A DNA stretch of 64,000 bases from Eustoma russellianum (taxonomy: Eukaryota > Streptophyta > Magnoliopsida > Gentianales > Gentianaceae): the NCBI GenBank assembly GCA_036186865.1, contig AP025040.1:19936834-20000833 (forward strand), written 5' to 3'. The position numbers were made by a program, and so were the translations under genes. The notes under the pieces were generated by a model. That model had not been told where the DNA came from and did no database searches. It saw only the letters and a list, made by a program, of their open reading frames with translations. Position 1 is the first letter of the stretch, and every line of letters begins with the position of its first letter. Positions 1 to 12,015 of this stretch are shown here, piece by piece.

Positions 1-137
1 TAGCCGCCATCCCCTTCGCACTGCATCTCCGGCCTCTCCTTGCTCCACTCCTTCTTCTCTTTCGCATTGCAATCTTCCATTGACGTGAAGTTGGAATCTT
101 TTTCGTTTTCTATGCATGCATACATCGGTTATTTGTC

Positions 138-1532
138 ATGAATCCTCAACGCACGTATGCCTCCGTCCTCCATGCAAAATCATCGCCATCGCTCCCTCCA
201 CGTGAGATCACACGATTTAAAGGCTTTCCTGCTATCAAATTCTCTCATGAGGAGGTAAAAAATCTTTCCGCCCCATTTCAACATTGTCTTGTAGGCACTT
301 TTTGGTATGGTAGACCAAAATTAGAAGCCATCCGAAAATGCTTCGAAAAAATAGGCTTCTCTGCAGCAGTTAAAATCACCTTGCTTGATCCCACCCATAT
401 ATTGCTGCAATTTGATGCAGAAGTCGACTATTATCGTTGTTTTTCACGACGAACATGGACTGTCTTAGGATATCATATGAGGGTTACCAAGTGGACATAT
501 GATTTTGATCCAAAAGCAGATGTCCCCATTGTCCCAATATGGATATCATTACCAGGATTGCCTATCTATCTGCATAGTCATGATGCTCTATGTGAGATTG
601 CACGCATGATTGGGACGCCATTACGGCCAGATACTGCCACATCTAATTTATTACGCCCTTCGATAGCTAGAATTTGTGTTGAGATAGATGTCTCCCAAGC
701 ATTGCCACAGAAATTATATATTCAAAGTGCGGATCATCAATTTTTTCAACCGGTGGAATATGAAAATTTGCCATCATACTGTACTTCATGCAGAACCTTA
801 GGACATGATGCCAGTTCTTGTAAAAAAGATGATGTAGCAACTACGGACAATGCTGCTATACCACAAGTCTAGCCGCCTATTAAACATGCCATACGTCCAC
901 AACGTTGGACTCCAAAAAAAGGGGCCACTCAGAAATCTGATGTCAATCCTTCGCTGCACCCTGCTCCAACTGTTCCAGAGGATATCCCATTTACTGTAGT
1001 TCAGGATGATATTGCTGAAGTAGTCCAAGAAGCATATTCACCTGCTGTCACACATGTGGCACATCCACAGGTTGAACAAATTCCAGCAGCGTCTCTTACT
1101 GTTTCACGTGAGGATAAAGAAAAGTCCGCAGACATCCCACAACGCACACAAATTCAGATACAAGTTACCGATAAACAAGATATTGCACGCCTAATTTCAA
1201 CTTCGGTAGAACCTTTACCAAGGGATGCCTATCCGGATTCGCCAAATTCTGGTCATGCAACAGACACGGATGATTATGTTTCTCAACCGTTACTAAGCGC
1301 TGCTGACCTAAGAATAGCGGTTGAGAATATCACAGCACGTTTGCCTCAAGTCACTGATCCATCACTTGATCCGCCCCCATTGGCACGCAGTTCAGATAAC
1401 ATTGTGGTCGGAGGCATCATTGAAGGAACACAGAAAAGACATCGTGCAAAGAAAAAGGATGTGGTCAGACCTCCACCTTCAGCCATGGTTACAAGATCTT
1501 CCACAAACTTGGAGCCTTCGTCTCCAAAATGA
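138..1532 (+). pseudogene. LINE ORF1: DUF4283 and CCHC zinc-knuckle nucleic-acid-binding protein
   Basis: ORF1 proteins of plant L1 elements bind the element RNA in the ribonucleoprotein that mediates retrotransposition. The frame opens at 138 and runs to a TGA at 1530-1532, broken by one in-frame TAG at 870-872. Residues ~40-190 have the DUF4283 pattern (start near HCLVGTFW, later WISLPGLP). Residues ~215-228 form a CX2CX4HX4C knuckle, CTSCRTLGHDASSC. After the stop the frame continues, without another stop, through a low-complexity Pro/Thr/Ser-rich tail. The TGA overlaps the ORF2 ATG as ATGA (1529-1532). The single stop makes this a recent pseudogene, unless readthrough occurs. Confidence 0.88.
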
Positions 1533-2568
1533 ACTGCATTATATGGAATGTAAGGGGTTTGCACACCTCCTATAATCGTGTGCAGTCTTTGGTGCGTCAA
1601 CACCACGTTCACTTACTTGTTCTCATCGAGCCTAAGTTACCAGAATCAAAGTTGGAATTATATAGGCTCAGCTTGGTTTTAACAAAGCAGCTATGTCCTT
1701 AGATGGGAAGATTTGGGTCTTTTGGATTTCAGCATTACTATTAGCTACAGAGATTAAACATGGGTATAGAAACATTTCACTACATTTTCAATGGATACCA
1801 AGTGGAACATCTTTCTGTTGGACTGCGGTATATGGTCCACACACGCTGTCTGCGCGTAGGCAGCTATGGGTTGACTTACAACATATTTCTGATACCCTAT
1901 TAGAACCGTGGATTGTAGGGGGGGATTTTAATACTTTTGCGTCTTTGGATGAGCATCGAGGATCATCCGTGCCAACTGTTAGGCAAATAACGGATTTTGC
2001 AACATGGATCCACACGGCTGGTTTGGTAGACATTCAATACCATGGATCTAAATACACATGGTCGGATGGCAGAGGCTTGGGCAAGGTAAGCAGAAGATTG
2101 GATAGACTTCTATGCACGTCTTCGTTTCATGATACATTTGGCACTGTTCAGGTCCAGCATTTAAACCGTGCTACCTCAGATCATGCTCCCTTATTGCTTA
2201 CATGCCGTGATAATCAGAACATAGGCCCACGTTCATTTCGATTCTTGGATGTTTGGTTGACTCATCCGGATTTTATGCAGTTTGTGCAACATAATTGGAC
2301 CTCTTACCCGACAACTGGGGGTATGCGGGGTCTATATACTAAGCTACAACGCTTAAAAACAGATCTGAGGCGGTGGAACAAGAATGTCTTTGGAAATGTC
2401 TTTGATGCAGTAGTGGATGCAGAGGCCAGGGTAGTTGCCGCCGAAAAAGACTATGATAGCAATCCGACAGATCAACATAGAACTAAATATCATTTGGCTA
2501 AGGCAGTCCTACAATCAGCTCAAAAACGGGTGTGTCAGTTTTGGCAACAGAAGGCGCGAGTTACTTAG
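1529..2568 (+). pseudogene. LINE ORF2, apurinic-like endonuclease domain
   Basis: This is the N-terminal endonuclease of ORF2, which nicks target DNA for target-primed reverse transcription. The ATG at 1529 opens with MNCIIWNVRGL, the usual start of plant LINE ORF2. Then come IEPK, WIVGGDFN, YTWSDGR, RRLDRLL and SDHAPLLL, which carry the family's catalytic Asn, Glu, Asp and His. A one-base frameshift lies between about 1640 and 1672; the second frame is open from before 1693. It stops at a TAG (2566-2568) just before IKEGDANSAYFH, where related LINEs have Trp, so a TGG-to-TAG change is likely. The following RT stays in the same frame. Confidence 0.88.
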
Positions 2569-4464
2569 ATAAAGGAAGGGGATGCCAATTCCGCATATTT
2601 TCACAATATTGTAAAAGACAAACAGCGAAGGCAGAAATTGGTCCGAATATCATCAGTGCAAGGACAGATATATGATCAGGAAGATGATATCCAAAATGAA
2701 GCTGTCAGGTATTTTGCTGCGATCTTTCAAGAGGAACCAACCATGGGGTATGACAATGTGCTGCAATATGTTCCATCCTTGCTAACAGATTCAGAGAATG
2801 AACGTCTTCTTGCTATACCTCAGCTACCAGAGGTGAAACAAGCAGTGTGGGACTTAAGCCCTTCCAGTGTAGCTGGTCCAGACGGGTACAATGGTAATTT
2901 TTACAGACGTTGTTGGGAAATTATAAGCATGGATGTTCTTAAAGCTGTGCAGGAATTCTTCATTGGTATTAAGGTCCCTACGTCGATGGCAGCTGCGTTA
3001 ATCACTTTAATACCAAAGGTGCCATCACCATCCACGTTTGCAGACTTTAGGCCCATATGCCTCACTAATTTTGTCTCTAAGGTGGTCACACGCTTGATTG
3101 CTACTCGTCTAGCTCCTACTTTATCGACTTTGATATCACCCGAACAATCGGGCTTCCTGCAAGGGCGTAGCATCACAGACCAGATACTCCTAGCAAAAGA
3201 AATGGTGCATGTCCTTGACAAGCCTCAACGTGGTGGTCGTGCCATCATCAAACTTGACATGGCAAAAGCTTTTGATAGGGTGTCTTGGGCATATTTGCTT
3301 CTTATGTTGTTGAAGATGGGTTTCAAGCCATTCTTTGTGCGGCTGATCATAAACAATTTATTTGCCACCAAATGCTCGGTGCTAATTAATGGCAAACCGT
3401 GTGGTTTCTTTGCCCCAGGCCGAGGCGTCAAGCAAGGAGATCCCTTGTCTCCAATTTTATTTATACTGGCATCTGAAGGATTTAGCAGAGGACTCAAGGC
3501 ATTGATTCATTCTGGACGGATCAAGGGATTTCATGATGGCAGACTACTTACACCATCTCATTTGGGATATGCAGACGACCTTCTCATATTCCTTAATGCA
3601 GCACCAAGAAATTTGCGTCATTTTATATCCTTTTTACAAATGTATCAACAAGCCTCTGGCCAGCTGGTCAATTTCCATAAGAGCTCTGTGGTAGTAAGTT
3701 CTGGAACAAACGGACATGGTATAGCAAATCAACTTGGCATGCGACTGGGGACTCTGCCAATGAGATATCTTGGTGCACCAATTCATAAAGGCATTTGCCG
3801 CAGCATCCATTGCTCTACTCTAATACAGCATTTTGAGAAACGTATTAATGGATGGTCCACCAAACTCCTAAGCACTGCAGGGCGGCTTGTCTTAATTAAC
3901 TCGGTTTTATCTTCTATCCCATTGCATCTCTTTGCTGCATCACGATTACCTGCCAGTATAATTAAAGAGTTGGAAAGGCGAATGTCAGCTTTCTTTTGGG
4001 GCAATAAGCATCGATGGAGATCATGGCAGGAATTGTGTTATCCAGTGTCAGAGGGTGGCGTAGGAATTCGATCACTGAATGCATTACAACAGGCCTTTGA
4101 TTGCAAAATCTGGTGGGCATTTCATCAAGGCTCCACTTTATGGGCCACATACATGCAGCAGAAATATGGAAGGAGAGGGCATTATAGACCTATGCTATAC
4201 GATTCTCCAGTTTGGAAAAGAATCTGCAACATTAACGGATTTTGTCAGGAGAGATCTCGCTGTGGACATGCAGGCTGGACTTGGTTGCCGGATTCAAATG
4301 GACAGTTCACATTAAAGGGTGCTTATGACGAATGCAGAAGCGTTAAATCCACATTGCGAAGCACTAAGTATATTTGGTGGCCAGGCTCCTCATCTTCTTG
4401 CAAAATATTTATCTGGAAGCTTTGTAATGGTGCATTGCCATTGCCAGACAACTTGTCCAAATGA
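2569..4464 (+). pseudogene. LINE ORF2, reverse transcriptase and zf-RVT region
   Basis: This segment continues the endonuclease frame after the TAG; the first ATG-like entry is near 2638. Non-LTR reverse transcriptase blocks are clear: GPDGYNGNFY, FADFRPICLTNF, SGFLQGRSITDQ, KLDMAKAFDRVSW, GVKQGDPLSPILF, and the catalytic YADD at 3568-3579 followed by LLIF. Past ~3780 come the thumb-like GWSTKLLSTAGR block and the start of the zf-RVT region (IFIWKLCNGALP). The frame ends at 4464 by a one-base shift; the next frame starts at 4461 and picks up the missing CPFCKNN...LFLQCP cysteine/histidine segment. All RT catalytic residues are present, so decay here is recent. Confidence 0.92.
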
Positions 4465-5393
4465 TTATATACCCCTCGCATTGTCCGTTTTGCAAAAACA
4501 ACACGAGCAACATTGATCATCTATTTTTGCAATGCCCTATAATTGCTCCATTATGGCGAAAATACACGGTTTGGTTTGATGGGCCATGCCACACTTACAG
4601 TTCTTTGCGTTCAGCACTCTGGAGTTGGTGGTTTCAATCATCTTCTACTTCTCTACAAGGACATTTGAAAGTCATAGTTCCTCATTATATATGCTGGAAT
4701 GTATGGAAAGAATATGCAAGTGTAACATTTGGCAATGATCAGTTACAACCACGTCTTTTGGAGGAACGTATTCGTATGGACGTATATCGTTGGTGTGCAT
4801 CAATATCGGGAAAAAAGATTGCTGCTACTATTCCATCCTTAGTTGCATTGGGTTTGTCTCCTGTTCTACGGCTACGAAGATTAACTCTGGTAAGATGGAG
4901 TATCCCACCCTCAGGTAGGCTAAAACTAAATGTAGATGCTGCAGCAGGACGAGGTAGGGCTGCAGCAGGTGCCCTTATACGTGATTCTACTGGATGTTTT
5001 GTTAAAGCAATTGCATTTACTTTGCCCAACTTACCTCCACTGCGGGCAGAGATACAAGCTCTACTATACTCTTTAATATTCTTCTCGCAACAACATTCAA
5101 GACTGATTATTGAAACAGACTGTTTAAGCATTCAATCACTGATATCTGTGCGAAGCTCAACCGGGGAGATGCAGTCTGATTTACAGCGACTGGGCACTTT
5201 CCTTCAAATTACAAATTCTACTCTGCAATATACGCCCCGAGAAGCAAATTCTGCTGCTCATCATTTGGCATCCCATGCGATGCAGCACCCATCTTTATGT
5301 GTTTTCACATCGTCATCACAGTTGCCCCCGGTAGTCAGAGGCTGCATTATCACGGACTTATCCACTCCATCTTTTCGTCCAGATCATGACTAG
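4461..5393 (+). pseudogene. LINE ORF2, zf-RVT end and RNase H domain
   Basis: This is the C-terminal third of ORF2, out of frame with the RT by one base. It begins with the zinc-binding CPFCKNNTSNIDHLFLQCP segment, then a variable linker, then a plant LINE-type RNase H (RVT_3): KLNVDAAAGRGRAAAGALIRD, RAEIQALLYSL and IIETDCLSI supply the Asp-Glu-Asp core, and EANSAAHHLASHA the final motif. RNase H removes RNA from the RNA:DNA hybrid during element replication. The stop TAG is at 5391-5393, and the open frame of the 3' UTR ORF overlaps it by eight bases. Confidence 0.88.
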
Positions 5394-6036
5394 CTTAATT
5401 TTATCTGCCTGTATCATTGCATGGATACAGGCAGCAACGGTACTACATCGTTTTCTCCTACTTGTGCTTACATTCTCATATATCGTTTCTTACATAGTTT
5501 GTGATCTGCCTACCTTGCGAGACACACGGGTTGGCGCATGTCTGAATGATTGGTGGAGCATATGGTTTCGGCAGATCATGTCTACTACGTTTTCTTTGTT
5601 GTCTGCGTTTCATTGGAGTTCAGACAACGTCGGTACGTCACTCATTTTCTTCAACAATTTTACTTCACGCATACGGTCTTATGGCTTAAGATTTGACGTA
5701 TCCTATTTTTGCTGCATGGGTTATGATGGCATATATACTACGATCATGAGAGCTCTGAATCCAACAATGTCAACAACATCAACCTACGTCTTCAGCATCC
5801 ATCAAACGCACATGGCTATACTTGAAGATCACTTTAAATTCATGTTTGTAATTCATTTTGCCACACATGTTCGATCCAATTATATAAATATGTACGCTTT
5901 TTCCTTCGCCAAGGTTTTATCCACAAGGGTGGTTTTACTTGGCAAGGTTTTAATGCGGCATATCATATATAATTGGAGAATGGCAATCCTTACGTTTCTG
6001 CATTATTTCGTTAATTACGAAGACATGGTTGTATAA
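5386..6036 (+). other. 216-codon open frame in the LINE 3' UTR (doubtful coding)
   Basis: An uninterrupted ATG-started frame of 216 codons overlaps the end of ORF2 by 8 nt. It encodes a Phe/Ile/Ser-rich, largely hydrophobic product with no domain I recognise. The same DNA includes repeated GGTTTTA/GGCAAGG text typical of plant LINE 3' tails, so I favour non-coding 3' UTR. It is listed because it is unbroken while ORF1 and ORF2 are not. Confidence 0.3.
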
Positions 6037-6093
6037 TGGTTTCCCTCCGCCTTAAGTGAGGAACAATCTTATAATAAATATCCTTTTCTGCCA

Positions 6094-6119
6094 AAAAAAA
6101 TATATATATATATATATAT
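6094..6119 (+). repeat. LINE A-run and (TA)n microsatellite
   Basis: A run of eight A followed by alternating TA closes the LINE. This fits the poly(A)-derived 3' terminus of an L1-type element grown into a dinucleotide repeat. Confidence 0.8.
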
Positions 6120-6827
6120 TATCTGTTAAAATGCTATATCAATCCTTTTATGATTCATCTCTTGTCATTTGTTCCTTGGATTTTGTTTATTGAAATTAAT
6201 TGATAGTGGGCTCAGTGATCACTTGAAGGATCATGTGCTATGATTAATGATGAGTTATGGGCAAGTGATTTCCTTCAAGTGATCATTATGACAATGCCTG
6301 GTTCTTCATGATTCCTGTATATGCTGAAATATTTGATTAAATCTGTGTCACTCCTGTCTTATGTGTTGTCCAAAATATGGTCTGATATCTAATTGGTGTG
6401 TCAATGTTGTGAATCTTGGTTTTGTCCTGTATCTGCCTTGTTAGTAACTGTGACTTATCTCTTGGATTATGCTTGATTTATCCAGCTGTCATTTGAGGGG
6501 AGCATGTGTTAGGATTAGCTTTATGCTATGAGCAAGTGCTCCTCATCAAGTGAACTCTGGATCTTGTTGACCTCATATTGAGTTGTTTCATCTATTATGT
6601 TTGTCACTTATGTAATAATGGACATTTGTGCATGCTGTTTTTTATCTGATGGTCTGTTGAATGCATCCTCATGCCTCCACCTGAGTCTTATGTATAAGTG
6701 GTGGCTAAGTTGTGTATTGTCCTATCAATGTCTCATATTTAGAGTTACCATTTTACATGTGATATCTCTATTTCATCCTATCCTTGATAAGTAAATGGTA
6801 TGGTTATTCTCTGGTATTGTAGCGTCT
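6120..6827. other. Unassigned AT-rich sequence between LINE and LTR element
   Basis: No convincing ORF or domain. Two stretches are related in wording: GTGATCACTTGAAGGATCATG near 6215 and TTTGAGGGGAGCATGTG near 6493. The second looks like a polypurine tract followed by a TGTTAG-type LTR start. It may be interior of the same old element as 13858-15460, since the LTR element at 6828-13852 separates them. Confidence 0.4.
6823..6827. repeat. Target-site duplication GGTAT (left)
   Basis: The five bases GGTAT lie just before the left LTR and recur at 13853-13857 after the right LTR. A perfect 5-bp TSD defines 6828-13852 as one insertion. Confidence 0.9.
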
Positions 6828-8643
6828 CGTCCCGAACTCTAGGGTCAGAACCGGTACGCCCGCCGTATTCCACTAAGGGATATACAAGGCGTCTGTACGA
6901 ATCTCTACACTTATCAAAACGACAGAGTATTCGATTGCGGAAGCGAAATAAATAAATTCAAAATCCCCAAAATCATATATAGCCAAAATCAAGTCAAAAT
7001 CCCCTAAACAACATCGTAAAGTGCGTAAAATGAAATCCCTAAGCTAAGTCCTCAAATGAAATAATAAATAAAATAAACTTCTCTATTTCTTGATCCTCAA
7101 CCTCCCAAACAGTCTCTACGAGTCCCACTGAGCCCACTCTGAATCTTCTCCAACCCATATGTAATCATACCCTGAGTCATCTGTAATAAAACAAAACGAA
7201 CGGTGTGAGCGACAAAAACGTCACTCAGTAGGTACCCTGCCTGCATCGGCCCTGTGAGATCATACATGCTAGGACATTAGTGAAATACATATAAGTACGG
7301 TGATACGAAAATAGACTGTCCACGTTTTCACAAATACATATAACGGTCATAACTTCTTAAAACAATCAAAACACATAATCGTGCGAAATGAGCGTGAAAT
7401 GCAATGCCACATACGTGATGCATGATAAACCTACATCCTCAGAAACATTCATCTAATCGTGCAATGCATGACCCCGGGTCCTAACAGAACGGAACGGAAC
7501 GGAAGGAACAGATCAGATATGCGACTTACGTCTCGCATATCCTTACAGAACAGAACGGAACGGAACAGAACATAACATATATGCAATGTCATGATGCATG
7601 AATGTACAGAAATCATACACGGAATCCTTCCTTCGCTTTCCCTTTCCTTTCTTCTTCTTTATCCTTTTCTTTTCTTTAATTCTTTTTCCTTTTTCTTTTT
7701 CTTTATTCTTTTTCCTTTTTCTATTTTCTATTTCCTTCCTTTCGTCAGTATCAATTTCGTCCCCCTAACCCCCTTCTCCGATTTCGAACGAAACCTATCC
7801 CCCCCTAGCCGACATCTCTCAGCCCAACCAGCTCCCTCACCCCCGGATCCCTTCTCCCCAGCATCCCCTCTCCAGCGCCCCTGCCACCCAGCCCACACCA
7901 GACCCCCAGCTGCCCCTCACCAAAACGCACCCCCACTCTCTTCCGCCCCCAGCCCTCACCCTGCTTGACCAGCCGCACCAACCCCCAGCACACCCCCTCA
8001 GCCGCCCCTTATTCCTCCATCCGGCAGCACGTGGTCATAGCCCACCACCACCGGCCACACGCCGTCGGTACAAACACTTCTTCCTGCGACCTCCGTCCGG
8101 CAGCACGTGGTCATAGCCCACCACCACCGGCCACGCGCCACCGGCACAAACGCTTCTTCCTACGATTCTGGTATTCACACCGACATCAAAAATCAAATCT
8201 TTTTCGAGTTTTCATATGAAAATAGCATCATACATATATATACATATACGATCATATACACGGACATACAATTCATCACATATACATATAATCTAATAAT
8301 CAAGCATCTATACAATCATCAATACTAATGCACGATCTCGTTTTCATAGGAAAATTAAATATTATCGTTTTTGTATTTAACAGATGTTAAGGGAGCACCT
8401 ACCTGGTACTGGATACGCATTGAAGAGCGTGATCGAGTGGTGGTATTTCTCCCTAAAAGAGGCGGCATTTGGAAGCAAGAAAACGTCGTTGCCTCTCTCT
8501 GTATATGCGGCGCACACTTTAGTGGGGGAAGAGAGAAGCCTAAGCGTGATTTAAATAGAAAATTTTCCTAATCAAATTAGGTTTTCTAATTAATTAGGCC
8601 CAATTGACCTTTTTACCCTTAATTAAAAAAGCAGGATATAACA
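6828..8643 (-). repeat. Left LTR (3' LTR) of the non-autonomous Gypsy-like element
   Basis: This 1816-bp LTR matches 12018-13852 along its whole length with scattered substitutions and small indels. It contains a long pyrimidine-rich tract (~7630-7740), a C-rich block (7740-8000) and a 76-bp tandem duplication (8021-8165). The Pro-rich ORFs here are products of this composition, not genes. Confidence 0.92.
8021..8165. repeat. 76-bp tandem duplication inside left LTR
   Basis: The unit starting CCGGCAGCACGTGGTCATAG at 8021 recurs at 8097, both copies containing CCACCACCACCGGCCAC. The same duplication is in the other LTR (13209 and 13285), so it predates the insertion. Confidence 0.9.
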
Positions 8644-8655
8644 TTCTTCCCTCCT
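8644..8655 (-). other. Polypurine tract of the Gypsy-like element
   Basis: TTCTTCCCTCCT directly follows the left LTR; on the minus strand it is AGGAGGGAAGAA, the plus-strand primer site. Next to it, 8663-8682 is an 8-bp stem, 4-base loop inverted repeat (AAGTTTCG/CGAAACTT). Confidence 0.8.
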
Positions 8656-11030
8656 TACAAAAAAGTTTCGTCCTCGAAACTTGTGTGTTACGTAATCAAT
8701 AACTCAGTATAGTCCTACATAATTCAGTTTCCTAGATCATAACCGAACTTAGTATCCCTTGCATATTCGGATATGTTACCTATTTCACTTCCTCGATACA
8801 AGACTAAGTCCTCAAATCATTCAGTGTGTATATGTACAATGTAACCTTTACATCCATTATCCTTCGCCTGATCGATCGTAACCTATTCTTTCTATAGTTC
8901 TCGAATCAACCTTAAGGGTATCGTCATTATACTGGTTTCATAACTTAATTGACGGTCTATATCGTACTTATCTTTACTATCATGAGCAACCCTCTAAAAT
9001 CGGTTCCTAAGTGTAGTACAATCTTTAACTTAACGCCTTGTTCACAAGACTCCTCCCTGAAGCTGTATGTATTTCTCAGAATACGTTGTACTCTAGTACG
9101 ACTTAATTTAGTCATCATTAGCCCTCACAAGATGATCTAGTCCTTATAGGGTTCAGTCCTTACTTAATTCTCTATAATTAGTGCTTACAAATTCCTCTTA
9201 TACTACTTGACGTGTATCATTCAACTTATTGCAATCTGCAATACCGGATTCTGAAACTTATCACATATGATTCATCCCCTAAATAATTAACCATGCTAAC
9301 ATCCTTTGTATATGCCAATGTGGTAACCGTTACCCTTCCTTATCACAACCAAGTCTTCAAAATCAGTTCTTATATACTTACAAACTAGCTCTATGATCAT
9401 GCTCTTAATTTCTCAGAGATATAGTCAGCAACTTAGTATACGAAATATGTGTATGGACATATCTTTCTTCAAGTTAAAAGAGAGGTAGCTTACGTAGCTA
9501 TAATTTTGAATATAGCTTTAACTATTTAAAATAATGAACCTTTTAATTTTTTGTAAACACAAAACTCAAAGTATACTAGATTTGTTTTCGCAATGCGATA
9601 TCTCAAATAACCATTTTAAAAAACGATAATATAACTTTTTCACAAGGCATTTTGGTAAAATTGCGTCAAAACAGTTGAAAACTTAATAATGTAAGGTTTT
9701 GTAAAACGATTTGAATATGGTACCTTCCGTTCTCAAAAACATGTATATATTTTGAAAGCTACCCTTTTTTTCCACAAAAATTAAGTAAGTTCATCGCAAG
9801 CGGGTAAATAATTTCGAAAGCGCTTAAACGGTTAAACTGCTTGCGATATCGGTAGTCGTCAAATTAAATTAGTTCTGACTAAAAAAAATAGATTTAACAA
9901 AAACAGAATTTGAAATATTCTGTAAGAAATATATATAAACAAATCGTTTTTGCAAGAACATCAATATTTTAAAAGTTTTTTTTTTCAAGGTCGTCAAAAG
10001 AATTGAATTTTTTTTTTGATTTACAAGTACGGAAAGAAAATTAGCCTCGTAAAGTTTAGTAAACTATATAAAGAAATGTGACTCAATAAGGTATTTTCGA
10101 AAATAAAATGTCTTTTGAAGTCCCTGTAAAGTATGGGTATAACTCGGTGTACGTACTTATATGAAATATTTATCTGATAGAGAAATAATAGTCCACATAT
10201 TTCGTATAATTTCTATAATCCATCCTTATTTTTAAAAGAACGCGTCTATGTATCGTTTAACCTTCGCCTACTATGATAAATTGTCTATCTTAAAATGTTA
10301 AATCCTAACATGGCACACTAAATATTTATCGACTTAAAGTGTTCTAATTCGCCATGCTTCCGCGCACCATACTGATCCACTGTTTTTCTTTACTTTGAAC
10401 CGTTAATTATCCTAGTTAGATCTCACCCGAACAAGCAACCACTACTGGTTCATGCTTACTCTATTTCAATTCAAGCCTACTAGATTCAAACCAAATGTTC
10501 CGATGCCAACACTTAACCCACAATTTTGTAACGATATAGTATTCCAAAGCACATACTATAGTCGATTCTCGCATGTCACTATTGCTCAATACCTCTAATA
10601 AGACTAATATCGTCTACCTATTTTTATTTCCATGCATTCAACATCTTAACCCTAGACTATAAATTCCTTTGTACAATATCCTTAACTAAACTCTACTGAT
10701 TATAACGCTAATCGTTATTTGGTTTCTGTCATTCTACTATAAATCATCTCTTCGTATTTATTATACTACTATAATTCATTTCTTATTAGCTATGGTCCCA
10801 ACTTAGACATAAGCATGCTCTGATGTTACCGCTCAAGTAGGGATATGGACCCGCTTTACTTTATCCTAATGGTACTGAGTACCATGTTGCAGTTACGGTA
10901 AGGCAGCCCGAGTTACTGCCTGACCCATTAATTTGTCAACTAACGTTGGTAGTAGGGTATTCTAGTTAACATTGTAATTCATTCAAATCAAGGGAGAATT
11001 GTATGGGATATCCTAGGTATACGTGTTTCA
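8656..11030. other. Non-coding interior of the Gypsy-like element
   Basis: About 2.4 kb of AT-rich sequence without a convincing ORF on either strand. Short words such as ATAACTTA, CTTAGTAT and TAGTCCTT recur irregularly. I see no RT, integrase or protease motif. The stretch 9480-10250 is especially A/T rich with many homopolymers. Confidence 0.6.
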
Positions 11031-11039
11031 AAACCGATC

Positions 11040-11375
11040 AACTTCTTAAGTTCAGGATCATAACTTATTTCTAGGATCGCTCTTAGTATAATCATTTCTT
11101 AAGTCTAAGATCACCTCTTATTTTCAAATCATAATTAGTACATAATCAACACTTATTACTAAGTCAGTACTTGTGTCTAAAGTCAACTCTTAATCGAGAT
11201 CGTTACTTATGTCTAAGATCGTGACTTATGTTCAAGACCATCGCTTATAACTGAGATCAGTACCTATGTTCATGATCATCGCTTACGTTCAAATTATCAC
11301 TTATGTCTAAGATTGTGACTTAGAAGCAAAATCGTAACTTATTTTCTAATATCATGGCTTAATTCTACATTTCCG
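11040..11375. repeat. Degenerate short-period array (~20-25 bp), first block
   Basis: Repeated variants of GATCATAACTTATGTCTAA (for example CTTATGTCTAAGATCGTGAC near 11207) follow one another with poor conservation. The block ends in a leader-like segment, TTAATTCTACATTTCCGCCG followed by ATGCTCTGA. That resembles the true PBS-proximal leader at ~11970-12012, implying an internal duplication. Confidence 0.75.
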
Positions 11376-11439
11376 CCGTGGATCTAGGGCCATGCTCTGA
11401 AGATCGTACTGTCGGCACATAATACCTCTTGAACTTATT

Positions 11440-11688
11440 ATGAAATTAGATCTAAGTGATCGGCCGCACCAGTTGTGCTACGCCACTACTCCTCCGCATC
11501 CACTTGTAGAAGAATCTCAAGTCCGAGTGCGGTGGTGGTGGAGCCTGTGGCTGCCGATGTTGCGCAACAACTTAGGCCATGACCAGTAGTGCGTCGGTTA
11601 GGGCCTGGGGAAGCACGACCTGCGGTGGAGCGTTATTCTCAGAAGGATTCCTATTGCTGTTCCTATCGTTCTCCCTTCTTCGTGGCAT
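11440..11688 (-). pseudogene. Gag N-terminal remnant of the Gypsy-like element
   Basis: On the minus strand an ATG at 11686-11688 opens MPRRRENDRN and continues through Pro/Gln-rich text (APPQVVLPQAL) to a TAA after ~40 codons. The frame then resumes (VVAQHRQPQAPPPP, then FYKWMRRSS) until a TAG near 11443. A basic start, a Gln/Pro-rich stretch and a WMRRS-like block suit the N-terminus of a Gypsy gag. No capsid core or zinc knuckle follows, so gag is truncated. Assignment is by general resemblance only. Confidence 0.5.
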
Positions 11689-11814
11689 TTTGTTACGACA
11701 AGGAAATTTTCAGTTTTGGCCAAGGGCATTTCAGGAAATATATAACTCAAGAAATAGAAAACAGTCAAATACAGATAAACAAAACGAAAATAGAAACCAA
11801 CCGTGCCCCTAGTC

Positions 11815-11985
11815 CGATCATCACTTAGTCTAAATCAAACTTATTCTAGGTCAAACTTAGTCTCATATCATAGCTTATGTCCAGAATCAAACTTAGTCTA
11901 AGATCGAGCTAACATCTATGATCAAAACTTAAGTCTATAGTCATCTCTTGCTTCTAAGATCATTTCTTAATTCTACATTTTCTGC
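11815..11985. repeat. Degenerate short-period array (~20-25 bp), second block
   Basis: Variants of GATCATAGCTTATGTCCAGA and AAACTTAGTCTAAGATCG repeat, using the same word stock as 11040-11375. This block lies next to the PBS, in what would be the 5' leader of the element RNA. Confidence 0.7.
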
Positions 11986-12003
11986 AGTAGATATGGAGTC
12001 TGG

Positions 12004-12015
12004 TCTCTGATACCA
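12004..12015 (-). other. Primer-binding site for initiator tRNA-Met
   Basis: TCTCTGATACCA reads TGGTATCAGAGA on the minus strand, matching the usual TGGTATCAGAGC PBS except for the last base. It sits two bases from the right LTR (12018) and fixes the orientation. Confidence 0.85.

Larger units (their letters stand above)
1..6119 (+). mobile_element. L1-type LINE, nearly complete but disabled
   Basis: This is a non-LTR retrotransposon of the plant L1 type. In order it has a 5' leader, ORF1 (DUF4283 plus zinc knuckle), ORF2 (endonuclease, reverse transcriptase, RNase H), a 3' UTR and a short A-run followed by a TA microsatellite. No LTRs flank it. The 3' UTR contains GGTTTTACTTGGCAAGG-like text of the kind seen at plant LINE tails. 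Four lesions are visible: a stop in ORF1, a frameshift and a stop around the endonuclease, and a frameshift before RNase H. The true 5' end and the target-site duplication are not visible, so the element may begin before the window. Confidence 0.9.

Noticed and set aside
7591..7968. 125-codon Phe- then Pro-rich ORF (and its twin at 12794-13156)
   Set aside because: Both lie in the two LTRs of the Gypsy-like element and only translate a pyrimidine tract and a C-rich block; several frames stay open for the same reason.
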